The position numbers and the translations under genes were made by a program. The notes beneath the pieces were generated by a model. It was not told where the DNA came from, did not search any database, and saw only the letters and a list, made by a program, of their open reading frames with translations. Positions 1 to 11,301 of a stretch of 64,000 bases of DNA are shown here, one piece after another; the first letter of the stretch is position 1, and the number at the start of each line of letters is the position of its first letter. The stretch is from assembly GCA_019722365.1 (NCBI GenBank), contig JADFUC010001385.1:1-64000 (forward strand), given 5' to 3'. Source of the DNA: Lithospermum erythrorhizon (taxonomy: Eukaryota; Streptophyta; Magnoliopsida; Boraginales; Boraginaceae).

Positions 1-1430
1 ATCAGTATGCTTCGTTCGATTTTACATGTGCTCTCGCCTTGTTGCGAAAATTTTCAAGGAAGGCATTGATTATAAAGAGACTTTTATATCGGTTTAGATG
101 GAAAGACTCCTTGGAGATAATAATAATGGCTTTGGGGCTATTTTGACCTTAGTTACAGCCTAGATGGATCTAAAGGCATGTTTCTCAATGGTAACTTGTG
201 GTAGAGATAAGTATATAGTGTGACGAAGAAGAAACTTCTCAGGCGATTCAAAGAAAGTATTGTTATGCAAACTAAAAGAAATCCATCTATGGACTCGAAG
301 CAAGCATCTCGTCAACTGTTTATTTCAAGTTTCATGAGTAATCATCTTTTGGTTTGAGGTGAATGTTGTTGAAGATTGTATATCTTATAAGTTCATTGGG
401 AGTAAATTATATTTTCTTGATGCATATGTTGATGACATATTGCTTGCCCGTGTGATATACATTATTGCATGAAACAAGGCTTTCTATCAAAAGTAAATTT
501 GAAATGAAAGATCTTGAGGAGAAACATCTTTGTGACCAGGAGGTGAGATACATCGAATGGATTCCAAAGACATTATTTCTTAGGATTACTCCTTAGAAAG
601 AACTATATCGAAAAATTCTCAAAAGGTTTGGCATCTGGTGTAAGCCGAGGGAGCCTGTAGCAAAGGAGATAAGTTCAGTCTCAATCAATGTATCAAAAAT
701 GATTTTGAAAGAAACCATATGCAAGAGGTTCCGCTGCTTGCCCATTGATGAGGGAGCACTTATGTATCTTTCGAGGTTTATGCTGCGTCGGATAATGAGT
801 ACATTGTTGGCATGTTAGGCGGAGATACTTGGCAATCGGGTTTGGATCAGCAGGCAGTCAAAGGGTATGTGATATCTTCGAGAGAACAAAACATTACATG
901 CTACATATAAGAGATCCCCAGTCGGATAGAGATCGTTAAAATTTCATTTCAGTTATCTTTGAATGCAGGCAGTTCAGTCCTTTCAGGTATGTTTATTTGG
1001 TTGTAGGAGAATTTATATCTGGGCTAAGCGAGAAACTTATAGCAACTTCTACTAGGTAGAGTTTATATCATGTTTTGAGCGTCGATAAATGCTTTGTAGG
1101 CTGCCCGAATTTGGTCAGGATTACGGATGGTAGATATTATTAAAGACCACTAAATATTTTTTTTGTTTACAATAGGTGCAGTGTTTGTATTCTAATAACA
1201 ACAAAGTTAAGTCAAGATCAAAGAACATTGACATTAAGTTTGGTGTTAAAGAGGGGTTCGAGTAGAAAAATGTCTATTGAACATATTGGAACAAACTCAC
1301 ATGGTTGCGGATCTGACACTGAGGATTACCGCTGATGTCTTTCATGAGCATCTTGCTCATATGGAACATAATCATTCCAGTGATCATTCGGGGTTAGTAG
1401 GAGTTTGTGTTAGAATGTTCATTTTATTTA
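1..1430 (+). mobile_element. Decayed Ty1/copia retrotransposon, 3' part of pol
   Basis: This is a broken copia polyprotein in order RT then RNase H. The RT is recognised by an EGIDYKETF-like stretch near 60-90, a degenerate 'FLNGNL' motif near 180-195, and the catalytic box YVDDILL at 425-445. A KFEMKDLE stretch lies near 495-520. The RNase H end is clear at about 1165-1370: SNNNKVKSRSKNIDIKFGV, then an EHIGTN-like motif, then a worn version of the family's usual ADPLTKGLPP and VFHEH ending. Frameshifts and stops separate every block, so no protein can be made. The 5' part lies outside the window. The LTR at 1815-2225 is its likely 3' LTR. Copia assignment is firm; the lineage within copia is not. 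Confidence 0.85.
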
Positions 1431-1803
1431 GAACATAATTTTGGTTTTGTGGATTTTATTTTTACGCAAAATAAAAGTTTTCAATCTATGGTTCATCTGA
1501 TATATCTTCCAACAGTCTCAAAACCCCAGAAATTCGGTAGGACTAATTTGGAAATGGATATGTTAAGATCACATTAAATGTAATTTCCATACTACGCATC
1601 CGTGCTTGATACATGTCATTTGGTTATGTCATGCGTGATAATTGAGGACTTAGTCACGATAGAGATGACAAAAGTTTGATAGTTCGATGTTGGCATAATT
1701 AATGGAAAGATTGTTTAGTGATACCATTGGTTATAAATAGCAATTTTTTTTTTTTTGAGCTTCTAAGGTTATACATATTACATAAGGAAATACGTAATGT
1801 ACG

Positions 1804-1814
1804 AAGTGGGAGAT
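1804..1814 (+). other. Polypurine tract of copia element
   Basis: A purine run (aagtgggaga, then t) lies directly before the TGTTAG start of the LTR. This is the usual copia arrangement for plus-strand DNA priming and it orients the element as + strand. Confidence 0.65.
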
Positions 1815-2225
1815 TGTTAGAATAATCGTGTGAAATTTAGCATGTATTATAGTATATGTATAAAAGCTATCTTAAAAGGTAGCGGAGTAAAAGTGATTGG
1901 TTTATTTATATTTAAGTTTATTGGACTTATTAGGTATTGTAATTAGTATGGGTTAATATGTGTAGAAACCCGGTTATGATTCTATTAGATGATGGGCCTA
2001 ATAGTAATCATAGAAACACATATTTTCACATATATGAGTCTTTAGCCAAATTTATGGTTTCTATTCTTTTTTACATTTTATTAAAGAAAACATGAGAGAG
2101 GAAAGTATATAGAGGTGGAGAAGATCAAAATCTGATTCTTGTCCCGATGGAACAAAGGTAAGCTTACGTATTATGTTTTATCAATTAATCTAGTATAGTA
2201 TTGGGCATAGAAGTACATCCCAACA
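1815..2225 (+). repeat. 3' LTR of the copia element
   Basis: The LTR starts TGTTAGAAT right after a polypurine tract and can be ended at CCCAACA, giving about 411 bp. It is AT-rich and contains no open frame. The right boundary is an inference from the CA end, since the partner LTR is outside the window. The bases that follow (tggtaaccacgag) partly resemble a primer binding site, which would fit a 5' LTR better; see findings. Confidence 0.6.
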
Positions 2226-3100
2226 TGGTAACCACGAGAAAATAATTTTAGGCGTGTAGTATAGTTGGTCGTATATATATTTTATCATATTACGTTTAAT
2301 TTAATTCTTATACTTGTGGCTTAATGGCAATTTCAATTTATTATTGGCTTAGCTTAACTATAGTTTGAGTTGGAAGTTTAATTAATTTGGGTTTGGTTAA
2401 CAACTATAGTTGGAGTTAGGATTTAATACAAGTAAGCTTTTGATATAAAAACAAAAAAAGCTTTATCCTCATGTTTCCTGGGTGGTGAGATCAGAAGTTA
2501 GAAATTGAGTGTTTTTACAACCTCAATTCAGGTAGAGATCAAATTGCAGAAATTAGAATTCTCAGATTTTGAGCCAAAGTCTAAATTTTAGTTGCAGTGA
2601 AAACTAGGCAAAGTATATTGATGGTAAATAAGGTCCGTTCATACTCCATTATTACTCCCATATTACAAAGCCTAGAAAATTTTCAAAGTCCAATCTAGTG
2701 TAACATCTATTGTACAACGTATTTCATTGTACTTGAACTACGTACGTTGAACACTAAACATTGTATGAGAAAAATCAATTTGTTGATCGAGATTTGCCAA
2801 ATCATTTTACCACGCTCAGTTTACAAGAAAGTCAACTAGGCTAAGGTAATTTTGGCATCAGCCGCAGCCTTGGTCTATACTTCAAAGTCCAATCTAGTGT
2901 AACATCTATATGCTTTTTATACGCATACTCACTTACGTGGCAATACAGAGAATTTAAAACAGAATTATTATCTGGTTAATTTTATTTTCTTGCGTATAAG
3001 ATAAATAGTGCGTCGGAAAACTGATAAATATTTACTGAAATGTACAACAAACATGATGATCTGGTCCGGTTTCGAGAATGGTCAGGATAACAAGTCATCC
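2226..3100. other. Spacer with a 29-bp direct repeat
   Basis: No gene is recognised. A 29-bp sequence beginning ttcaaagtcc occurs without mismatch at 2682-2710 and 2881-2909. The rest is AT-rich. Confidence 0.5.
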
Positions 3101-4437
3101 AAGTCTTGCCTCGATACGCCTTGATCCAAATGAAAAAGCCTGCAAAATAAAGACCGGTTGCCCGACCGGTTGGTGAACTTACTTGATTTGTCTCAAGGTT
3201 TACCTTTTATAATGGTTTGGACCGTTAGCTTTGGTCAAGTCTTGAAGGCACCATTATCACCGAGTGATAAAGGCTTGCGGCTCATTATGGGGTCGGGTCA
3301 TTATGATCTTCAATGTTCCTCATAATTGCCTCCTTAATTGAGCTCTTAACACTATTTATCCACTAAAGGTCTCCTCTATGAACCGAGCTGGGCGACTCGA
3401 CCCTTTCGGATTAGGGTCTCACCCCTTGACCATCTTTGTGGCCCATGTCCGTTTTATTCGGTGATCTTCGTGGGTCTGTCACATGAGCCCAATCCCTTTG
3501 ATTGGTCCTCGAGACAACCCATTACTGGATTATCTTTGCCCTGCACCGCCCATTTTCCATGGACTGCGCGCCGGGAATATCATGTGTCTTTTCCTTCAAA
3601 GCGTACTCAAACAGCCCATGGTTTCCTTATGCACTGCCGTGGCGTTTTCACCACCATGTTGGGTCTTGGCTCACTTCCTGACCTTCCGGTCGGAGGATGA
3701 TCTCAGCCGCTTACAGCTAGGGGTTCTACCTTAAAGAGTTTTGTATTCATGTCTATTTCAAGCCCAGAGTCCTCCTCATGCCTCCATGCCAGCATTGGGA
3801 ATTGATCCTCTCAGAATGGGGCGGATATTTCAAGTAAACGGGGCGATAGAATATACTCAACCATTTAGATAGATTTTATCAACTTGCTTTTAGGTATGCT
3901 CGAGACAGCCATGCATAATTGACATTCTAATCTAAATAGAACCTTTAAAGGCAAACAATTTGAACTAATCAAGTCTTTTATTTCTGAAAATAAATGGTAG
4001 GCTTACAAATAGTATAAGCATTCCATGACCTTGACACATGTCGGCCTCCAAGTGTCTCCAGCTCATATGTGATTTGGCCCGCTATCCTCCTGATTTATGT
4101 ATGATCCTCCCACGGAGACTCAACCTGCTTCCTATGAGCGGATGATTGTCTTGCTCTTAGTACCAAATCTCCCACCAAAATTGTCTGGACCGGACCCTAT
4201 TGTTGTAATAAACGACTACCTTTTGCATGTAATTGGCCATTTTATGGGCCGCGACAACCCTTTTTTCCTCCAACAAGTCCATTTTGAGTCCTAAGCGCCG
4301 CTTCATTAGCTGTTCATCATAGTATGTCAATGTAGAGTCAGTGTTCACGAATCTCCAATCGGCAACAATGAATCGGATTTGTGCACTGTGACGGCGGGGT
4401 TTCTCCGGTGACCGATCAGTTGTTCACCCACTCACAA
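3100..4437 (-). mobile_element. Tat/Ogre-like Ty3/gypsy remnant, copy A (3' part)
   Basis: The minus strand carries the integrase C-terminal region (4090-4437) of a gypsy element. Its downstream part, about 3440-3960, resembles 57.0-58.9 kb in copy B: both hold a 'cattttccatgga' block, a 'ggctcacttcc' block and a 'tatttctgaaa' block in the same order. No coding frame survives outside the integrase fragment. The left boundary is not defined. The element continues to the right of the inserted LTR-like repeat, at about 5325-5540. Confidence 0.6.
4157..4437 (-). pseudogene. Gypsy integrase C-terminal fragment
   Basis: The minus-strand frame at 4157-4348 reads YYDEQLMKRRLGLKMDLLEE, then a run ending in VVVYYNNRVRSRQF. 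This matches the well-known Tat/Ogre-type integrase tail, in which an LDLLEEKRE stretch is followed by a YYNxRVRxRxF motif. A degenerate GETP motif lies upstream at about 4395-4410 in another frame. A worn version of the WEGPY motif follows downstream near 4095-4120. The pieces are out of frame with one another, so it is a pseudogene. The superfamily is clear; the lineage call rests on the LDLLEE motif. Confidence 0.75.
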
Positions 4438-5324
4438 CATTGTCAAGTAAGTTGGAAAATTACTTAACTTGTTCATAATAAAAATTAAACAAATGCAACC
4501 AAGATCGAATAAATGTATATAAACGAATTACAACAAAAAATACATATATACATATATGTATAAAACGAGTACTTACATCGCAGCGGAAGTCACCAACTTT
4601 CTCTCTCGAATCCTCCTTTGAATTCCTAGCAATGAGCATCGAAAATAAAATGCCTCCAGTTAGTCCACACCAAGAGCGTCAATCTACGAAAACTGTCAAA
4701 GTCGGCACTAAATTTTGCTATGGAGAAGGGAGGTGCCTGACTTCAGAGTGGTGAGGAAGATGATTAGGTTTTTCATCTTTTCTTTTCCTTATATATCCTT
4801 CCTATTTCCGAATAAATTTCTAATTGCTAACCAACGGTACCTAACTCTTAAACCGTTAACCAACTGAATGTCAACGAGTGAGTAACTAACAAGTTGTTAA
4901 ACCGTCAATTGAACTAGCTAGTTAATTGATTCGGTTCCGTCCACTTTGTATTTTACATTATAAATGTAAAACTCTCGATTGGGTATCTCGTTGATTTCAA
5001 TCAACTCCCAATTTGACAATCACGATTTAATTCCATACGTGGAATATAACTCAACGCTATCATGTGCTGACCTCGCTGGCTCGTATAATATTAGCCAGAT
5101 AATAAATATAATGACCATGATTATTATATCGATTATGTACGGGATCTAGCAACTCTGTGATAACCCTCGGAGCATGATCATAGCTCTAATTTTAGCAATG
5201 TACAATTACTATTTATCAACACTTAGTTTGAGTAATCTCATCTAACTAAAACTAGTAAATGAATTATTACAACAATTGTCGCAACGGCATAATTATATAA
5301 ATCAAAATACTCTGATTTCCAACA
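4438..5324 (-). repeat. LTR-like repeat inserted in gypsy copy A
   Basis: This AT-rich block interrupts the integrase of gypsy copy A: integrase motifs resume at 5325 on the same strand. A second, diverged copy lies at about 48890-49720. Shared blocks include cctttgaattcc, gtccacacc, a ttacattat.gatgtaaaa palindrome-like stretch, and a gatttcca end. It has the size of an LTR (about 0.89 kb) but no open frame. Its polarity and exact ends are uncertain; the pentamer CAACA is present at both junctions and could be the target duplication. Confidence 0.5.
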
Positions 5325-5545
5325 CGAAGTTCCTGATCCCCAACTACCTCCCTCCTGTTGTAGCCGTTTCTTTACACTATTGAATAATACCCGGTTTATC
5401 ACTTCCACCTATCCATCAAGCCAGGATGTAATCACCGAGGTCGCCCAAGGCGACATAAAGGGGCAATGGTCAGCTTATGAGGGGAAATATGCAATCATAG
5501 ATAGCGCAGTTCAAAAACATCTAACATATTACAAATAAATTGTAA
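5325..5545 (-). pseudogene. Gypsy copy A integrase core, continued
   Basis: On the minus strand this reads a worn DG*VEVINRVLF.SVKKRL, corresponding to the usual integrase motif NGQVE.(I/T)NR.L..GLK.RL. It is the upstream continuation of the integrase tail at 4157-4437, separated from it by the inserted repeat. The copy A sequence stops near 5545, just before the truncated LTR of the next element. Confidence 0.6.
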
Positions 5546-5609
5546 ATATTATACCCGTACTTCAAATCTCATAAATGTACAAATTTCATAAATGTAAATA
5601 TTGTAAATA

Positions 5610-6464
5610 TGTCATGGCCTTATACTTAGAGAGTGCTGCTGGCCTTATACTGCGGTATAAGTGTGGATTCGCCTTATACTGGGTATATAAGAACGGTGTT
5701 ATTAGCGTTTGGTCCATTCCCCGCAGTAGACGGATCGAGCATACGCGCATTAAAGCGTTGGTATAGTTGATACGGTAGATAGTTGGCTCACTTAATTGAG
5801 TTATAGTCGTTGTTGAGTTTCTTGACTTCTTCACACTGAAACCTCATTCCATATGTGCGATGCCCGAGACTTTCTTTGGAATTATGTCAGATGACCTTAT
5901 TAGGGTACCCCTAATATATATACGCTCTTTATTCATATTCACTATTATAATAATCGACCGGCCTCGCCTCGTATGGTTTAAGTTTCCCCGTGTTAAAGCT
6001 GTCACTAAGCTTCAAGTGGCTTACACCCCTTTGGGCGGCATTTCATTTGTGCCAGTCGACAGCGGCAGCTGGAACCAAGAGGTCAGTTGGAGTAGTTTGC
6101 TCAGTGGCTGGGGTGAGCATCCTGTGGCCGAGGATCTCACAGCCTCATTTTGATGTTGTCAACCGATTTGATTGTTGTATTTTCCTTTTCAAACTTTAGC
6201 CTTGCTGACAATTATTTTGTATTCTCAATACAATATTTATTCTACAGTCTTCGGGATAAATATGTCGTATATATACGGGTCGTCAAGTTAAATATTCACC
6301 CATGATTTTGAAAATTTTGTAAAACCTGACCGAGAAGTTTAATTGTAAATCACCTTTTGATGAAATCAGTGCCTTAAACCCAGTCGCCCATCGCTAATGG
6401 TGACTCGGTGTCTCGAATAGCCATTCCCTAAATTGTATGGCCGACCAAGGCGGGTCGCGTTATA
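5610..6464 (+). repeat. Truncated 5' LTR of chromovirus-like gypsy element
   Basis: This matches the last third of the LTR at 11302-13711 and, in reverse, the solo LTR at 40874-43435. Shared landmarks are the 'cttatac...gtataag' repeats (5613-5708), 'ggtgttattagcg', 'gatgcccgagactttc', 'cgactcggtg' and the end 'cgggtcg(c)gtta'. About 1.6 kb of the LTR's 5' side is missing at the border with gypsy copy A. It ends just before a primer binding site, which fixes it as the 5' LTR. Confidence 0.8.
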
Positions 6465-6468
6465 ATTT

Positions 6469-6486
6469 TGGTATCGTGAGCTTAGG
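6469..6486 (+). other. Primer binding site (initiator Met tRNA type)
   Basis: The sequence tggtatcgtgagcttagg lies 4-6 bases after the LTR end. It is close to TGGTATCAGAGC, the complement of the plant initiator-Met tRNA 3' end used by most plant gypsy and copia elements. Two differences in the core suggest decay. Confidence 0.75.
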
Positions 6487-6954
6487 TTTCGGGGACATTT
6501 GGGTTATCTGTGGCTGCGTGGTCGACTTGTTTTTCTTTTGAGTCGCTAGTGGTGTCTTTTTTGTTGAAAAAGAAAAATCTCGAGTCTTTTTCTTTGCTGC
6601 TAGTAGGACTTCGGCGACGCAATGCAGTACGCTGAAGCGGGTAGAATGCAGAGGGGCGCCAGGGTAGACCCGCAGGAGGCCGAGTCGGGTAGTATAGTTG
6701 TCGATGGACAAGGTGGTCCGAGGTGCATTCTTCCTGGCAGCTGGCGAGAGTGAAAAATTTGCAGTATATGTTTCGTAAATGCCAGTGGCCGAAAGCGCCA
6801 GGAGGTCGAATTCCGTGAGTAAGCTGTTTGACCGCTCTCTTAAGAGGATCTCCGTTTCCGGCTTCGCCAGAGCGGTGTCGTTGAGTTCATCCGCAGTGAT
6901 ACGAAGTCCATTTTTGAGCCGGATGGGATCGCTGGACGGTATTTGCAGTGAAGT

Positions 6955-7640
6955 TTGCTACTTATAGACTTCACGAGAGTGCCCGTGATCATGGAGAACC
7001 CCAGTGCGTCTTTGATTGCGAGAGGGGAGATTCATGTTTCCTGGGAGCGATTTGTTGAGCTTTTCCGGGAGAATTATTGCTTGGAGACCCACATGGCGGC
7101 TTCTGGCAGAGCTAATTTCGCTGACGTAGGTTCTGCGTCGCCTTTACGCACGGTAGACAGCTCGTGATACGTGTCGACTACCATGTTTATCCGTAGAGCG
7201 AAGAGGATCACTAGGTTCGTGGACGGATTGACGCGGGAGTATACGTCACCAGATCTCACCGATGATTTTTACTAGTTTCCATGTCGCTATGGTGCAAACT
7301 CGAAGATGGAAATTGAAAGCTACAGAGCTGTGAGGCGAAAAGTGGATCGAGGGGATTAGCTGACCTCGAGACTTCGGGCCCGGTAGGGCCTACCAGCTCT
7401 AGAGTTCAGAGGAGTGACGGACCGAGGCCCCGGCAGAATTATTCAAGGCTCGGCAGTTTGCCCGAGTTATTCCACCGCTCCTTCTGCACGGTGTGCGCCT
7501 GCTAGATCCGGCGGGGTCCGTAGGTCTTCCGGGGTTCAGAAGTATCCGCCGTTACTGGCCAAGGCCGACAAGTACAAAGCGTGGATCGTGCCGGGAGAGG
7601 ATGGTCATATGTTGGCTCGATGCCACAGCCTGTGAGATTT
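6955..7640 (+). pseudogene. Gypsy gag remnant
   Basis: A frame at 6991-7167 reads VSWERFVELFRENYCLETH, matching the Retrotrans_gag core WxxFxxxFxxxYFP. Further capsid-like sequence follows in other frames to about 7345. A short stretch near 7540-7635 (HMLARCHSL) may be the remains of the CCHC zinc knuckle, but no complete knuckle is left. Confidence 0.6.
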
Positions 7641-8099
7641 GACGGCGATCGCCTCTAGCTTCCCTGCAGTGGTGCCAGTACTTCAAGCACCAATTCGCCC
7701 GCTGAAAGTGTTACCGGGGAGTCGGTGGTCGATTTAGCGGCCGCGGGAGGCCGGGATAGGAGCTGGAGGACCTGCAGGAGTGTCATGGGCAGTAGCCCGA
7801 GCGGAGTCGGTCGAGTTCTGGGATGCCGCTACTCAATGTGAGCATGTGTGATACCCTTTGTGAAATGCCACGGGTACATTATTTATGCGTGATACCTATG
7901 GCCGGGTTTTCGTTTGATTCCTCGCTACGATTCTTTTGTTTCGAGTTTTATTTCTCGCATTATCTCATGTCAGTACGCCCTTGCCGTTGGCCCTTAATTT
8001 CGAGATTATGACACCGCAGGGAGATCGGCCGTGGTTAGACTTGTATTTAGAGATTCTGCCCCTTTGATCAGAGGCCTACCAAGGTTCCGTCGATTACTT

Positions 8100-8910
8100 C
8101 CATTTGAGCTTTCTAATTTTGATCTTATCTGGGTATGGATTGGTTGGGGAAACATCATGCCGTGAATTATCGCTATCGGAAGGAAATTACTGGGGTTCTG
8201 GGAGACCGTGATATCCGATTAAGGGAGACAAAGATTTTCCTTCGAAGTTTTGTATCGCACTGAGCTGAGGCTGATCTCGTAAAGGGTGCGCTGTTCTTAG
8301 GATATGTGGTTGATTCGAGTAGATAGCAGAATGTATTGCAGGATGTACTAGGTTGTTGTAGAATGTCTTTCCCGAGGACTTCACCGGGGGTTGCCGCCAG
8401 AGAGGGAAATCAATTTATATCGAGGTTATTCCGGTACAATTTCTCTTCCGCCGCACTGATGGCTCCTAGCCGAAAGGGTGAATCATGACTCGCCATGTGG
8501 AGTTGTTAAGTAAAGGATTCATCATCCGAGCGTATTCCCGCGCACTAGCTTTGTTTGTGAAAAAGAAGGACGGGTTCACGAGGTCATGCATCGACTATGT
8601 AGTTGAATAAAGTGACCATCAAGAACCACGCGCTTGCCCGTAATTGACGCATTTGTTTGATCACCAAGGATGCCAGCGTGTTCTCGAAGATCGATTTGTT
8701 GTCCGTTATCATCAACTGAGGATCAAAGTGGCGGTGATATTCAATCCGGCTTTCCGATCTCGTTATGGGCATTAAGGAAGCCTATAGTGATGCCATTTGG
8801 ACTAACGAATGCACCGCGGCCTTTATGGATTTGTCAACCGGCATTGAGTATTTAATAGCTCAAGGTGGTATTCATCGATGATATTCGATATATTCTGTGA
8901 GGAGGAGAAC
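8100..8910 (+). pseudogene. Gypsy protease end and reverse transcriptase remnant
   Basis: ELSNFDLIxGMDWLGKHHAV at about 8107-8165 is the hallmark segment just after the gypsy protease (DVILGMDWL). RT motifs follow in shifting frames: FVKKKDG and CIDY near 8560-8600, RYHQLRIK near 8705-8730, RSRYGH near 8755-8770, MPFGLTNAP near 8790-8815, and a worn FIDDI near 8870-8885. All key RT blocks can be located but none are in one frame. Confidence 0.8.
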
Positions 8911-9159
8911 ACGGTGAGGCATTTCATGTGATCGTGGTTTCGAGGACCTGTGGAGACAAACACTTGTATGCCAAGTTTTCTAAATGTGAGTTCCCGTTGG
9001 CGAAAGTGCACCCCTGGTCACGTTATCTCCTCGCGAGGGTATTCGTATGTCGATCCACGTAAAGTGGAGGCCGCGAATTGGGAGTCACCCCACGAGCGCT
9101 GACCGGAAAGTAGAGTTTCGGGGTTACCGTTACTGGCCAGGAGATTCATCAAGGACTTC

Positions 9160-9570
9160 TCTTTGATCGCGACGCCATTGACCGTGCTGGACTGCAGTGG
9201 GTTCCAAGTATTTGTGATGACGATCATGAGGATCAAGCTGTGGATACTAAAGGGAAAGTTGACTATGGCTCAAATAAGAAGCGATACCCGCTTTTGGTCT
9301 CCGAGGGCTACGCGATCTATAACATGCTTCCGTGACAGGGATCGGGTTGTGTTCGATGAATGGGAAGGTGATCGCCTATGCCTTTCCGGCAATTGAGGAA
9401 TCACGGTAGAATAATTATCCAACCCATGATTCGAGCCAATGACGATAGTCTTTAAGGCCAAATTGTGGAGACACTATCTCGTATGGGGTTAAATGCCGAT
9501 TTTTACCGATCATAAAGAGCTTTGAAATATCTCCGATTTAGAGAGATTTTAATTTGAGTAAGGCAGGAGG
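9160..9570 (+). pseudogene. Gypsy RNase H remnant
   Basis: Read across frames, this gives NGKVIAYAFRQL near 9358-9395, YPTHD near 9418-9432, and a worn form of the family's FTDHKSLKYL block near 9500-9535. The block order and spacing match RNase H of plant chromovirus-type gypsy elements. Confidence 0.7.
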
Positions 9571-9949
9571 TGGACGGAGTTCATCGCTGGAGTATGACTT
9601 GACTTACCGAGTACCACCTGTAGCGCAAACGTAGTAGCCACGGAAAGTGTAGCCGGAAACCAAAGGACCCAGAGTAGACAAAACAAATAGAGTCGATTTT
9701 GACGCCGGGTAATGACGGGAAGATTTTTTGCCCATACGATTTCGACCAAGGTTGCTTGATCAATCTAGAATTGGCAAAGAATGGACGAGACCTGGTGTTA
9801 TCGCAGGACGCGAGAAATGGGTTGACCGTGATTTCACGGTCATTTAGAGCGATTTCCTCGAGGATGAATGCGCATCAGGTACCGTATTCAGATGAGCCGG
9901 TATGGAGATTCTTGACGGTGCTCATAATACTTCCCCCTATACAGACACC

Positions 9950-11170
9950 CGCTTAGCAATAAAAGATGTACCGTGGATTTGAGGTCGATTTATCAGGCCG
10001 TGGAACGCAAGAGAGTAGATCGCAGAGGCTCAAAGTGCTTGGTTTGTCAAGAAAGCGAAGGTCGAAAGCATGACATCCCGCGGGTTTATTGCAACTATTC
10101 CTATTCTCGAGAGGACAATGGAGAATATCACCATGGACTTCGTGGTTTGGGCTTCCTAGGACGTCATTTTACAATTTACGGGATCCTCAAAGGACAAGCA
10201 AGATAGCTATCGAAGTCGGCTCATTTCTACCCATCGATCTATAGATGGGCCCGGTAGACTACGAAGCATCTAAATATGTGGATCGATTGTGAGGTCAGAC
10301 GGGGTTCCGTGTTAATTATTTCGACCGCTACTCTAGATTCTTTACTCTCGAGGTTCCGTGGGGTTTCCTGTGAGGTAATCGTGGGACTATAGCTGAGTCG
10401 AAAGCATATTTTTCAACCCTGCATCACGTGGGCAACTGAGAGGACGACATGGACGTTGGAGGATATGCCCCGCTGCTTCCGAACTTCTCCGGGAATTAGA
10501 CGATGAATGCCTAAGATGGGAAATTCGCCCACAAAGCAATAGCTTCCATGCTAGTATCAGATGGCACCTTTGAGGCATTGTACGGGCGGAGGTGTCGCAC
10601 TCCAGCTTTGTTGGAAACGAGGTAAGTAGAGGAAAGTTTACGGTTCCGAGTTGGTCGAGTTCAAGCAGAATGGATCAGTTGATTCAAGCAAAGATCTCAA
10701 GACAACAGATAAAGTGTAAGAAATATGTGTATCATCGCAGAAAGTAGACTTGTCGCTTGAGATCGGGCGAATCGCAGGTTCCCCGAGGTATCCCCGAAGT
10801 GGAGCGACGCTACTGGGGAGGAAAGTGGAAGTTGAATCCTCGTTATATTGACCTTTGAGATCCTTGGGAGAAGTTGGTCTGCGGCTTATCGGTTGGCGTT
10901 GCCTCCGAGTTTATATAGGATTCATAACGTGTTCCATGTATCCTCGCTTCGTGAAGTGTTATCCTCGACGAAGTCATATATTCTTAGCTTCACTCTCCGG
11001 TGGAGCGTATGAGGACCCTCATGCTGGCGGTTAATCGTGGAAATTCGACCGAAGGAGTATGTTTTGAGGAGTGCGTGTAGCGACCTTAAGTGAAAGTTGC
11101 TGGAGTGAATCAGTAGGAGGCTTAATTGGGAACGTGAGGACGAGATTTGTGAATCGTTACCCGCAGTTTT
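9950..11170 (+). pseudogene. Gypsy integrase remnant
   Basis: Recognisable blocks are: a DFVVGLP-like stretch near 10135-10160, FEALYGRRCRTP near 10570-10605, a worn V(S/F)LK.SP and chromodomain-proximal region near 10780-10960, and a C-terminal NRYPQFFES near 11150-11180. The catalytic DDE residues cannot be aligned with confidence because of frameshifts. Confidence 0.7.
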
Positions 11171-11290
11171 TCGAAAGTGTATTTTAGTCAGTATTGCTTT
11201 TTATTTTGTATGGTATTTGATTTCGTGTTATATATTTTGTTCTTTCCTTGGTTGTTTTGGGTTGTCAAATTTCGAGGTCTAAATTTTGTT

Positions 11291-11301
11291 GCAGTGGCAG
11301 A
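11291..11301 (+). other. Worn polypurine tract before 3' LTR
   Basis: The sequence gcagtggcaga follows 'aatttcgaggtctaaattttg', the typical gypsy pre-LTR stretch (FRGRN codons, then purines). It directly precedes the inferred LTR start. Confidence 0.5.

Larger units (their letters stand above)
6487..11300 (+). mobile_element. Internal region of chromovirus-like Ty3/gypsy element
   Basis: The internal region keeps gypsy gene order: gag (about 6950-7640), protease (about 8100-8170), RT (about 8480-8910), RNase H (about 9160-9570) and integrase (about 9950-11170). It is bounded by a primer binding site on the left and a worn polypurine tract (11291-11301) on the right. Every domain is broken by frameshifts, so the copy is dead. 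The integrase tail keeps worn forms of WE..DE.R.RYP..FE, typical of chromodomain-bearing Tekay/Del-type gypsy; the lineage is an inference. Together with its LTRs the element spans 5610-13711. Confidence 0.85.
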
